In this document: positions 16,696 to 23,898 of the stretch, piece by piece | How the letters are laid out: each line of letters starts with the position of its first letter | Position numbering within the stretch: the stretch's first letter is position 1 | Source of the DNA: Photobacterium lipolyticum | GTDB taxonomy: Bacteria; Pseudomonadota; Gammaproteobacteria; Enterobacterales; Vibrionaceae | Assembly (NCBI RefSeq): GCF_003026475.1 | Contig: NZ_PYMC01000028.1 | Span: 1-33,300 of the forward strand | Direction of reading: 5' to 3' | Length of the DNA stretch: 33,300 nt | Notes under the pieces: model-generated | What the model saw: only the letters and a program-made list of their open reading frames with translations | What the model was told of the DNA's origin: nothing | Databases searched by the model: none | Program-made: the position numbers and the translations under genes

Positions 16696-17442
16696 ATGTG
16701 GGTTGGTGTGATCAGCCTTTTTCCTGAAATGTTCGGTGCCATTACCAATTTTGGGGTAACAGGTCAGGCGGTAAAAAAAGGCCTTTTATCTGTCGAAACG
16801 TGGAATCCTCGTGATTTTACGCACGACAAACACCGTACGGTAGATGATCGTCCATACGGTGGCGGACCTGGTATGTTAATGATGGTGCAGCCCTTGCGCG
16901 ATGCCATTCATGCTGCCAAGCAGTCTGCTAAAGGTAAGGCTAAAGTGATTTATCTTTCACCTCAGGGCCGTAAGCTTGATCAAGCGGGCGTTGAGGAACT
17001 GGCACAAAATGAGAACCTGATTCTTATTTGTGGCCGTTATGAAGGGATAGATGAGCGCATTATCCAACAAGAGGTAGACGAAGAATGGTCTATTGGGGAT
17101 TTTGTGCTGACTGGGGGCGAATTGCCAGCCATGACCTTAGTTGATGCAGTCGTTCGGTTTGTGCCGGGCGTACTGGGTGACTTTGCGTCAGCAGAAGAAG
17201 ATTCTTTTGCAAATGGTTTGTTAGATTGTCCACATTACACGCGTCCCGATGTGTTAGACGGGCAGGAAGTACCTAAGGTACTGATGTCGGGTAACCATAA
17301 GGATATTAGCCGCTGGCGATTAAAACAATCGTTAGGCCGTACTTGGCTTAGAAGACCAGAGCTCCTGGAAAACCTAGCTCTGACTGACGATCAGGAATTC
17401 TTGCTCGCGGAATTTATTCGCGAATATAAAGCAAGCAATTAA
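16696..17442 (+). CDS. trmD: tRNA (guanine-N1)-methyltransferase
   Basis: This 248-residue SPOUT methyltransferase makes m1G37 next to the anticodon of tRNAs reading CUN, CCN and CGG, using S-adenosylmethionine and preventing +1 frameshifts. The trefoil-knot methyl-donor site is visible as LSPQGRKLDQ, LICGRYEGIDERI (about 110-122) and SIGDFVLTGGELPAM (132-146). The substrate region DRPYGGGPGMLM is near residue 51. Catalytic residues fall in LPAMTLVDAVVRFVPGVLG. It is third in the operon, with 34 bases before rplS. Confidence 0.99.
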   Translation: MWVGVISLFPEMFGAITNFGVTGQAVKKGLLSVETWNPRDFTHDKHRTVDDRPYGGGPGMLMMVQPLRDAIHAAKQSAKGKAKVIYLSPQGRKLDQAGVEELAQNENLILICGRYEGIDERIIQQEVDEEWSIGDFVLTGGELPAMTLVDAVVRFVPGVLGDFASAEEDSFANGLLDCPHYTRPDVLDGQEVPKVLMSGNHKDISRWRLKQSLGRTWLRRPELLENLALTDDQEFLLAEFIREYKASN

Positions 17443-17476
17443 TTAATTTAGTATCAGTTTATTCTAGGGTATACCA

Positions 17477-17830
17477 ATGAGTAACATCATCAAGCAGCTC
17501 GAAGACGAGCAACTTAAACAAGACCTACCAACTTTTGCACCTGGTGACACTGTTGTCGTTCAGGTTAAAGTAAAAGAAGGTGACCGTGAGCGTCTACAGG
17601 CGTTCGAAGGCGTGGTTATCGCTAAGCGTAACCGTGGTCTACATTCTGCATTCACTGTTCGTAAGATCTCGAACGGCGAAGGCGTTGAGCGTGCGTTCCA
17701 AACTCACTCTCCAATCGTTGAAAGCATTACTGTTAAGCGTCGTGGTCTAGTACGTCGTGCCAAACTGTACTACCTACGTGAGCGTTCTGGTAAAGCAGCA
17801 CGTATCAAAGAGAAACTTGTTCGCAAGTAA
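17477..17830 (+). CDS. rplS: 50S ribosomal protein L19
   Basis: This 117-residue bL19 protein sits at the 30S-50S interface. It starts MSNIIKQLEDEQLKQDLPTF, has FAPGDTVVVQVKVKEGDRERLQAFEGVVIAKRNRG in register with the family, and ends in the basic LYYLRERSGKAARIKEKL. CTA leucine codons are common. It is the last gene of the operon and is followed 23 bases later by a strong terminator. Confidence 0.99.
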   Translation: MSNIIKQLEDEQLKQDLPTFAPGDTVVVQVKVKEGDRERLQAFEGVVIAKRNRGLHSAFTVRKISNGEGVERAFQTHSPIVESITVKRRGLVRRAKLYYLRERSGKAARIKEKLVRK

Positions 17831-17853
17831 TCTTAAACGTATGACGTTTATTG

Positions 17854-17883
17854 AGAAAGCCCACCGAAAGGTGGGCTTTTTTT
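17854..17883 (+). terminator. Terminator of the rpsP-rplS operon
   Basis: A 10-bp perfect stem (AAAGCCCACC at 17856-17865 with GGTGGGCTTT) is capped by a GAAA tetraloop and followed by a run of T to 17883. Confidence 0.97.
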
Positions 17884-17958
17884 ATGAGATGAAAGCGATC
17901 CTGGCCCTAGGAAATAACAAAAAGATTCGACATCCTGAAGCTGAAAAATCAGACTTCT

Positions 17959-18086
17959 GCCAGAACGCCAGAACGCCAGAACGCCAGAACGCCAGAACGC
18001 CAGAACGCCAGAACGCCAGAACGCCAGAACGCCAGAACGCCAGAACGCCAGAACGCCAGAACGCCAGAACGCCAGAACGCCAGAAC
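17959..18086. repeat. Octanucleotide tandem repeat, (GCCAGAAC)x16
   Basis: Sixteen uninterrupted, identical copies of GCCAGAAC fill exactly 128 bases. The array begins about 75 bases after the rplS terminator and ends before a C-rich junction (18087-18100) and the cstA terminator. Because eight is not a multiple of three and the unit contains no stop in any register, every frame stays open across it, which creates false open frames on both strands. Perfect identity suggests recent expansion by slippage. Confidence 0.97.
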
Positions 18087-18143
18087 CCCAGCCCCCCCAG
18101 AACCAGTTCAAACGTCAGCGAAAATAGGACCGCGCTTTGTTAT

Positions 18144-18170
18144 AAAAAAACCAGCCCCGAAGGACTGGTT
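18144..18170 (-). terminator. Terminator of cstA
   Basis: AACCAG (18149-18154) pairs with CTGGTT (18165-18170), then CC with GG past one C-A mismatch, with the loop CGAA. Seven A at 18144-18150 give the T run on the minus strand. It lies 33 bases after the cstA stop. Confidence 0.85.
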
Positions 18171-18202
18171 CAAAGTAAGCGGCAGCTTAGAGGCGAGAGC
18201 AG

Positions 18203-19684
18203 TTATGCCGTTTCCAGCTTGCCTTTACTTTCTTCATCAGCAAGATCTGTTTCACCTTTGCCTTTCGATCTCTTAATCACAAATGTCATTATAGCCAGGG
18301 CCGCGATAACACCGGTAGCCGTTGAAACCACCATCGGCAGGCCGAAACCTAGCTGGCTGTTGTTCAGAATGAAGGTAATACATACCGTGGTCATGAACAA
18401 CGCAGGAACGGTAGCTACCCAGTGAAACTTGTTGTGACGCAGCAGGTAAGCCGACGCTGTCCACAGCATCATGACTGCCGTCGACTGGTTCGCAAAACCG
18501 AAATAGCGCCAGATAATACCGAAATCAACCTGAGTTAGGATACCGCCGAGAATAAACAGAGGCAGTGCCATTAGCAGGCGGTTACGCAGCGATTTCTGTT
18601 CCATGTTGAAGTATTCAGCCAGGATAAGACGGCTTGAGCGGAATGCGGTGTCACCAGACGTAATAGGCAGGATAACCACACCAAGGAAAGCCACAATACC
18701 ACCAAACACACCCAATAGGCCGATAGATGAATTGTAAACCACGCTGCCCGGACCACCGTTGGAAACGGCTTCAGACAGTGCTTCAACAGAGCCGAAGAAA
18801 GACAGTGCCAGTGCACACCAGATCAGCGCGATAACACCTTCACCAATCATTGCACCGTAAAAAACAAAACGGCCGTTCTTTTCATTTTCCATGCAACGTG
18901 CCATCAGAGGAGACTGAGTCGCGTGGAAACCCGAAATAGCACCGCAGGCGATAGTGATGAATAGGGCAGGCCATAGTGGCAGATCGTTCGGGTTCATGTT
19001 GGTGAACATCTGGCTCATCTCGTAGTCACCAAGTAGCGTGTGCTCACTGGAGAAGGCAATCGCGGTGATCAGACCAACAGACATGAAAATTAACAGGGCG
19101 CCGAACAGCGGGTAGAAGCGACCAATGATTTTATCAACAGGTACAATCGTTGCGATGATGTAGTAAGCAAAGATAATCACCACCATGGTTGTCATCGACA
19201 GACCCATACCGGTCTGCTCGTTAACCAGATTCGTGATCATGCCTGCCGGAGCTGATACGAAGACCACACCAACCAATAGCAACAGTACGATAGCAAAAAT
19301 ATTCATAAAGTGTTTTGCACCGTTGCCCAGGTAGCGACCGGTAATTGTCGGTACTGAAGCGCCGTCGTTGCGTATTGATAGCATGCCAGAGAAGTAATCG
19401 TGTACCGCGCCGGCAAAGATACAACCCAAAACAATCCATAGCATTGCGGCCGGACCGTATAAGGCCCCCATGATCGGACCGAAGATTGGCCCGACACCGG
19501 CAATATTCAGCAGCTGTACCAGGTAAACTTTTTTGTTTGACATTGGCACGTAGTCAACGCCGTCTTGTTTGCTGTAAGCCGGTGTCTGGCGTTTTTCATT
19601 TATACCAAATACTTTTTCAATAAAAGCACCGTAGATAAAGTAACCACCTACCAGTGCAGCCACGCAGAGTAAGAACCAAGTCAT
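18203..19684 (-). CDS. cstA: CstA family pyruvate/peptide transporter
   Basis: This 493-residue inner-membrane protein of the carbon-starvation CstA family has many membrane helices. Conserved stretches include LLNIAGVGPIFGPIMGALYGP, GAVHDYFSGMLSIRNDGASVP, SGFHATQSPLMARCMENE and ITSGDTAFRSSRL. It is the short CstA form, not the 700-residue E. coli CstA/BtsT form. Family members import pyruvate with protons, and some have been linked to peptides. The longest frame starts at a GTG (19747); I chose the ATG at 19684 because MTWFLLCVAALVGGYFIYG matches the family start, with GCGAGA upstream. The adjacent btsSR pair and three BtsR-like sites before it suggest pyruvate-induced expression. Confidence 0.9.
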   Translation of the reverse strand: MTWFLLCVAALVGGYFIYGAFIEKVFGINEKRQTPAYSKQDGVDYVPMSNKKVYLVQLLNIAGVGPIFGPIMGALYGPAAMLWIVLGCIFAGAVHDYFSGMLSIRNDGASVPTITGRYLGNGAKHFMNIFAIVLLLLVGVVFVSAPAGMITNLVNEQTGMGLSMTTMVVIIFAYYIIATIVPVDKIIGRFYPLFGALLIFMSVGLITAIAFSSEHTLLGDYEMSQMFTNMNPNDLPLWPALFITIACGAISGFHATQSPLMARCMENEKNGRFVFYGAMIGEGVIALIWCALALSFFGSVEALSEAVSNGGPGSVVYNSSIGLLGVFGGIVAFLGVVILPITSGDTAFRSSRLILAEYFNMEQKSLRNRLLMALPLFILGGILTQVDFGIIWRYFGFANQSTAVMMLWTASAYLLRHNKFHWVATVPALFMTTVCITFILNNSQLGFGLPMVVSTATGVIAALAIMTFVIKRSKGKGETDLADEESKGKLETA

Positions 19685-19767
19685 AATATTATCTCGCTGT
19701 GATGTTTTGGATTTGTTTACAGCTGTCATCTTAAAGCGCCCGGGCACAGATGCACGGGGTAAAACAG

Positions 19768-19815
19768 CGAGCGGTTATATGGCGGGGCGAATGGTCGATG
19801 GGGCGGTTAAGTGGT
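19768..19815 (-). promoter_or_regulatory. Three direct repeats resembling BtsR (LytTR) sites before cstA
   Basis: On the minus strand ACCACTTA (19815-19808), ACCATTCG (19795-19788) and ACCGCTCG (19775-19768) are direct repeats with identical 12-base spacers, a 20-bp period. The E. coli BtsR (YehT) motif, as I recall it, is ACC(G/A)CT(C/T)A repeated with a 13-base spacer. The three copies match 8, 6 and 7 of its 8 positions. They lie 84-131 bases before the cstA ATG. Confidence 0.6.
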
Positions 19816-19934
19816 TTTACTCAGTCAGCTGACGTTCAGGCTTCTTGCCGTTGAGATAGCAAAACACAAAAACGGGCAAATAAATAGTTCGTTATTTATC
19901 AATTAGTTAGCTGTCAACTGCCTTTCTGTTCGGG

Positions 19935-20648
19935 TTAGCTTAAACCATAACGATCTTTGAGTTCTTTCAGGTAGCGGCGACTGACAGGAACCTGATGGCC
20001 ATGCAACGTGGTAATTTCTGCCAGCCCATTTTCCAGCAATTTTATTTCTCGGATCGCTTGCGGGTGGATCAGGTACTGGCGATGGCAACGGATCAACGGG
20101 GTTTTTTCTTCTAATACCTTCAAGGTCAGCTGAGTTGTTGCTGTGGTTTCAGTACTGACAATGTGCACCCCAGACAGATCTGAAAAAGCAAGTTCAATTT
20201 CCGTAGGGCGGAGCAGCAAAATACGGTTATGGCCCGTGCAGGGGATCAGTTCCAGCATTTCCGCCACCAAAGGTGAGTAATCTTTGGCTTCACATTCTCG
20301 CTTTAACCGATGAATGGTTTTGTTTAAACGGGCCACTTCAATCGGCTTGAGCAGATAATCGAAAGCATTGTCTTCGAAGGCTTTGAGGGCATATTCATCG
20401 TAGGCGGTGACAAAAACCACCTTCGGCATGGTCTCGGGATCGAGCATGCTGAGCATTTCAATTCCGGTGATTTGCGGCATTTGAATATCGAGAAAAATCA
20501 CATCAGGTTTCAGTGCATTGATTTTTTTGAGCCCTTCAATGGCGTTGTTGCAGTTGCCGATAACTTCAATGTCGCCAGTATCATGCAGCAAGTCGATTAA
20601 CTCTTCTCGCGCATACCGTTCATCGTCAATGACCAATGCCTTAATCAT
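19935..20648 (-). CDS. btsR: LytTR-type response regulator, BtsR-like
   Basis: This 237-residue regulator has a receiver domain (1-120) with acidic DDE at 8-10, phosphoacceptor Asp54 in FLDIQMP and Lys101 in YLLKPIE. A LytTR DNA-binding domain follows (about 135-237), with FIPCTGH-like IPCTGHNRILLL, PLIRCHRQYLIHPQAIREI and VPVSRRYLKELK. It aligns closely with E. coli BtsR (YehT), whose known target is the pyruvate transporter gene btsT. The start at 20648 (MIKALVIDDE) matches E. coli and has GGGGA eight bases upstream; an in-frame ATG at 20663 would add five residues. It lies 51 bases after btsS and upstream of cstA on the same strand. Confidence 0.93.
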   Translation of the reverse strand: MIKALVIDDERYAREELIDLLHDTGDIEVIGNCNNAIEGLKKINALKPDVIFLDIQMPQITGIEMLSMLDPETMPKVVFVTAYDEYALKAFEDNAFDYLLKPIEVARLNKTIHRLKRECEAKDYSPLVAEMLELIPCTGHNRILLLRPTEIELAFSDLSGVHIVSTETTATTQLTLKVLEEKTPLIRCHRQYLIHPQAIREIKLLENGLAEITTLHGHQVPVSRRYLKELKDRYGLS

Positions 20649-20699
20649 GTTGTTTTTCCCCATTGTTATGCCGCTTCTCCATTGGTATGGCGTTGTTTT

Positions 20700-22403
20700 C
20701 TATTGGTCTCGTTTCTTCTGCTCTGCGGACACCGCTTTATCTGCCGGTAGAGTAATGATTGCCTGAGTCCACGCATCTCGCTGGCAGCTCATGGTCAGGC
20801 CGTATTGCTCACCAAACATATTTTTCAGTCGCTTATCGACTATTTTCATTCCCAGCCCGATTTCTTCGCTGTCTGAACGATAGTTACCGGCATTGTCTTT
20901 CACCGTTAAAATGATCTGTCCGTTTTGTGAATAGCCGCGAATAATAATTTTACCATTTTCCAGCAGTGACGATGTACCGTGTTTAATGGCATTTTCAACC
21001 AGAGGCTGCAGCGTAAAGGTCGGTACCTGTATCGCCAATAACCCTGGCTCAACGGCGATTTCAACATCAAGGCGATCAGAAAAACGTGCCAGTTCAATTT
21101 CTAAATAGGAGTGAATATGGTGCAGTTCTTCTTCTATGGTAACGGTTTCGATGTTCTGTTTTAAATTACGCCGGAAAAACTGAGACAGGTGTTGGATAAG
21201 TTCTCGGGCTTTATCCGGATCCCGGCGTATTACGGCGTTAATGGTATTGAGCGCATTGAACAAGAAGTGCGGATTAACCTGCGCTTGCAGCAAGCGTAAC
21301 TCTGCTTGGGTCAGCAGGGTTTGCTGTTGAATATAACGTCCAGTTAGTATTTGATTAGAAAGTAGTTTTGCAATCCCTTCACCGAGTGTCAGATTGACGG
21401 TAGAAAATAGTTTACGCTTAGGCTCATAGAGTTTAATGGTACCCAGCACATCGTTGTTACCTCCCATCAACGGGATCACCAAGGCTGAGCCCAATGGGCA
21501 TTTTTCATGCAGGGAACAGCTATAAGGCATCTCATAACCATCAGCATAGACCAGTTCACCGTTATCAATGGCACGGCGGGTGTAACCTGAAGAGATTGGG
21601 GTGCCTGGCAGGTGGTGGTCATCACCGATACCAATAAAGGCGAGAATTTTATCCCGATCTGTAATGGCAACAGCGCCGACGCCAGTTTCTTCATAGACAA
21701 TTCGGGCTATCTGTTTGGTGTTTTCCTGGTTGAATCCCTGGCTGAGAATACCCACCGAACGCTGGGCAATTTTTAAGGCCAGGCTTGAAAAGGCCGCAGA
21801 GTATTTTTCATAGATAGTTTTACGATCCCGAATGATACTCATAAAGAGCGCAGCCCCGACCGAGTTGGCAATAACCATCGGCAAGGCGATAGCACTGACC
21901 AGATGCAGCGCCTGATCATAGGGTTTCGCCACGATCAGAATAATAAACATCTGGATGATTTCAGCAACTAAGGTAATGGTAAATACCACAAACGGTTTAT
22001 ACAGCTGATCAACCTGACCGCGCCGGACATAGTAGCTGTGTAATAAACCGCCCAGTACCCCTTCGGTTGTCGTTGAAATGGCACAGGCAACGTCGGTAAA
22101 CCCGCCCATGCCATAGCGGTGTAACCCGCCGGTCAGACCAACCGCAAAGCCAACGAACGGCCCGCCGAGTAATCCCCCCATGACGGCACCAATGGCTCGG
22201 GTATTGGCAATGGCATCCTCAATATTCAGGCCAAAGTAAGTGCCTAAAATACAGAAAAGGGAAAACAGCACATAGCAGGAAAATCGCTGCGATAAGCGGC
22301 CAGAAACGGTAGTAATTGGCATAAACAGCGGGGTTTTACTTAGTAAGTAAGCAATGACCAAGTAGACGCTGAGTTGCTGTAATAGGGAAAAAATCAGTTC
22401 CAT
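20700..22403 (-). CDS. btsS: LytS-type sensor histidine kinase, BtsS-like
   Basis: This 567-residue inner-membrane kinase has a 5TM-LYT sensor region (about 1-195), a GAF domain (about 205-345) and a His_kinase/HATPase pair (about 365-560) with the phosphoacceptor His379 in NPHFLFNALNTI and ATP-lid motifs VENAIKHGTS and GLGMKIVDKRL. Residues reported for pyruvate binding in E. coli BtsS (Arg72, Arg99, Cys110 and Ser113, from memory) are all conserved as Arg69, Arg96, Cys107 and Ser110. The longest frame begins at a TTG (22466); the ATG at 22403 (MELIFSLLQQL) matches E. coli, although no clear ribosome site precedes it. It is divergent from aroF. Confidence 0.93.
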   Translation of the reverse strand: MELIFSLLQQLSVYLVIAYLLSKTPLFMPITTVSGRLSQRFSCYVLFSLFCILGTYFGLNIEDAIANTRAIGAVMGGLLGGPFVGFAVGLTGGLHRYGMGGFTDVACAISTTTEGVLGGLLHSYYVRRGQVDQLYKPFVVFTITLVAEIIQMFIILIVAKPYDQALHLVSAIALPMVIANSVGAALFMSIIRDRKTIYEKYSAAFSSLALKIAQRSVGILSQGFNQENTKQIARIVYEETGVGAVAITDRDKILAFIGIGDDHHLPGTPISSGYTRRAIDNGELVYADGYEMPYSCSLHEKCPLGSALVIPLMGGNNDVLGTIKLYEPKRKLFSTVNLTLGEGIAKLLSNQILTGRYIQQQTLLTQAELRLLQAQVNPHFLFNALNTINAVIRRDPDKARELIQHLSQFFRRNLKQNIETVTIEEELHHIHSYLEIELARFSDRLDVEIAVEPGLLAIQVPTFTLQPLVENAIKHGTSSLLENGKIIIRGYSQNGQIILTVKDNAGNYRSDSEEIGLGMKIVDKRLKNMFGEQYGLTMSCQRDAWTQAIITLPADKAVSAEQKKRDQ

Positions 22404-22477
22404 GATGAATCTGTGAAATAGATGAGCTCTGTCACTAGGGTATCTGGGTTTGTGTTGATAACCCAAGTGGAATTTGA

Positions 22478-22515
22478 TGTAAATATAAGTTTACATGCGG
22501 TGTTTTTTCTTTACA
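22478..22515 (+). promoter_or_regulatory. TyrR boxes upstream of aroF
   Basis: TGTAAA-N6-TTTACA at 22478-22495 is a perfect match to the strong TyrR box. Exactly 20 bases on, 22498-22515 keeps the invariant G-N14-C and a TTTACA half, fitting a weak box. Paired strong and weak boxes are the usual arrangement for tyrosine-mediated repression by hexameric TyrR. Confidence 0.85.
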
Positions 22516-22520
22516 CCCAC

Positions 22521-22550
22521 TTGCAAGGAGTCGAAATTCCTTGTTATGGT
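22521..22550 (+). promoter_or_regulatory. Probable aroF promoter
   Basis: TTGCAA (22521-22526) and TATGGT (22545-22550) are separated by 18 bases, just downstream of the TyrR boxes. The leader would be about 95 bases with a small hairpin AACAGG/CCTGTT at 22562-22578. Confidence 0.5.
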
Positions 22551-22653
22551 TGAGCCAGAATAACAGGGCAAACCTGTTTTACTTTTCAAATATACGGTAG
22601 TCAGGTCGGCCGCAACCACCTGCTAGCAGAATCACGATGACAGGGAAGCCGAC

Positions 22654-23727
22654 ATGCAAAAAGACCAGCTGAATAACATTCACATTCAAGATGAGCGCGT
22701 ATTGATCACCCCGCAGCAGTTGAAAAATAAACTGCCAGTGAGTGACGAGGCTTTGAGTTTTATCCGTCAGTCACGCCAGATCATTGCAGACATCACCCAT
22801 AAACGTGATCACCGTGTGCTGGTGGTCTGCGGCCCATGTTCAATTCATGATATTGAAGCGGCAAAAACTTATGCCGTGAAGTTAAAGCAGCTGTCCGAAG
22901 AGCTCAAAGATCAACTGTATATTGTGATGCGAGTCTACTTTGAAAAACCGCGTACTACGGTGGGCTGGAAAGGACTGATCAATGACCCGTACCTTGATGG
23001 GTCTTTTGAAATTGAAGATGGCCTGCATATTGCGCGTCAACTACTGATCGATCTTGTTGAAATGGGTATTCCTCTGGCAACCGAAGCATTGGATCCAATC
23101 AGTCCGCAATATCTTGGTGATTTGTTCAGCTGGGCGGCCATTGGTGCCCGAACCACGGAATCACAAACCCACCGCGAAATGGCAAGTGGCCTGTCGATGC
23201 CAGTGGGGTTTAAAAATGGCACCGACGGTAGCCTGGCAACGGCGATTAATGCAATGCAAGCTGCCGCGTCTGGTCACCGGTTTATGGGGATCAACCGTGA
23301 AGGTCAGGTTGCATTACTCAATACCCAAGGTAATCCGGACGGTCATGTCATTCTGCGTGGTGGTAAACAGACCAACTACGATTCAGTCTCTGTGACTGAG
23401 TGTGAAAACGAGATGATTGCTTCAGGCCTTTCACCGTCCTTAATGATAGACTGTAGCCATGCAAACTCAAGAAAAGACTACCGTCGTCAGCCACTTGTGG
23501 CAGAAGACGTGATTCATCAAATCCGTGAAGGCAACAAGTCGATCATTGGTCTGATGATTGAGAGTCACTTAAACGAAGGCAGTCAGAGTGCTGATTTACG
23601 GCGTGAAGAAATGGCTTACGGGGTGTCGATCACCGATGGATGTATTAGTTGGGAAGCGACAGAAACCTTACTTCGTCATGCTCACCAGGAGTTAGCCCCA
23701 TTCTTGCAGGAACGCTGTGAAGGGTAA
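22654..23727 (+). CDS. aroF: 3-deoxy-7-phosphoheptulonate (DAHP) synthase, tyrosine-sensitive type
   Basis: This 357-residue class I DAHP synthase condenses phosphoenolpyruvate with erythrose 4-phosphate, the first step of the shikimate pathway. It shows VVCGPCSIHD, VYFEKPRTTVGWKGLINDP, GARTTESQTHREMASGLS, FKNGTDG and DCSHANSRKDYRRQ, covering the substrate and metal sites. The N terminus MQKDQLNNIHI resembles E. coli AroF, including Asn8, which is involved in tyrosine feedback; AroG and AroH differ there. Pairing with tyrA and a TyrR-boxed promoter also matches the E. coli aroF-tyrA operon. AGGGAAG precedes the ATG. The 171-base gap to tyrA is unusually long because a repeat has settled in it. 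Confidence 0.95.
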   Translation: MQKDQLNNIHIQDERVLITPQQLKNKLPVSDEALSFIRQSRQIIADITHKRDHRVLVVCGPCSIHDIEAAKTYAVKLKQLSEELKDQLYIVMRVYFEKPRTTVGWKGLINDPYLDGSFEIEDGLHIARQLLIDLVEMGIPLATEALDPISPQYLGDLFSWAAIGARTTESQTHREMASGLSMPVGFKNGTDGSLATAINAMQAAASGHRFMGINREGQVALLNTQGNPDGHVILRGGKQTNYDSVSVTECENEMIASGLSPSLMIDCSHANSRKDYRRQPLVAEDVIHQIREGNKSIIGLMIESHLNEGSQSADLRREEMAYGVSITDGCISWEATETLLRHAHQELAPFLQERCEG

Positions 23728-23756
23728 CAGATCCATTTCATTGCATATCGTTCATT

Positions 23757-23870
23757 AGCGCCATCGAAAGTACTCATTTAGAGAGTGGTCACAGCAGGCG
23801 CGCTTTCGCTTGGCGCTTGAATGACATAGCTGCGAGCTGGCGGTGACAAGTATGGGTATGCCAATCGGTA
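23757..23870. repeat. ERIC-like or MITE-like repeat between aroF and tyrA
   Basis: AGCGCCATCGAAAG (23757-23770) pairs imperfectly with CTTTCGCTTGGCGCT (23803-23817), forming a long hairpin. The right part contains ACATAGCTGC, shared with the reverse complement of the element at 312-432, and ends GGGTATGCCAATCGGTA. If cotranscribed, it would sit inside the aroF-tyrA mRNA. The left boundary is not clear. Confidence 0.4.
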
Positions 23871-23898
23871 TTAAATAAAGGTGGAATAAGTAGAGATC

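Noticed and set aside
17959..18086. CRISPR array
   Set aside because: The units are contiguous 8-mers without spacers, and no cas genes are near.
17757..18425. 222-codon open frame with repeated NARTPERQ-like peptides, plus an 87-codon frame on the opposite strand
   Set aside because: They exist only because the stop-free 8-bp repeat keeps all frames open. The longer one overlaps rplS and cstA and crosses two terminators.
19685..19747. Upstream extension of cstA from a GTG
   Set aside because: The added 21 residues are polar and absent from the family; MTWFLLCVAALVGG is the expected start.
22562..22580. Small hairpin with TTTT in the aroF leader as an attenuator
   Set aside because: The stem is only 6 bp and no tyrosine-rich leader peptide or alternative pairing is visible; TyrR boxes explain the control.
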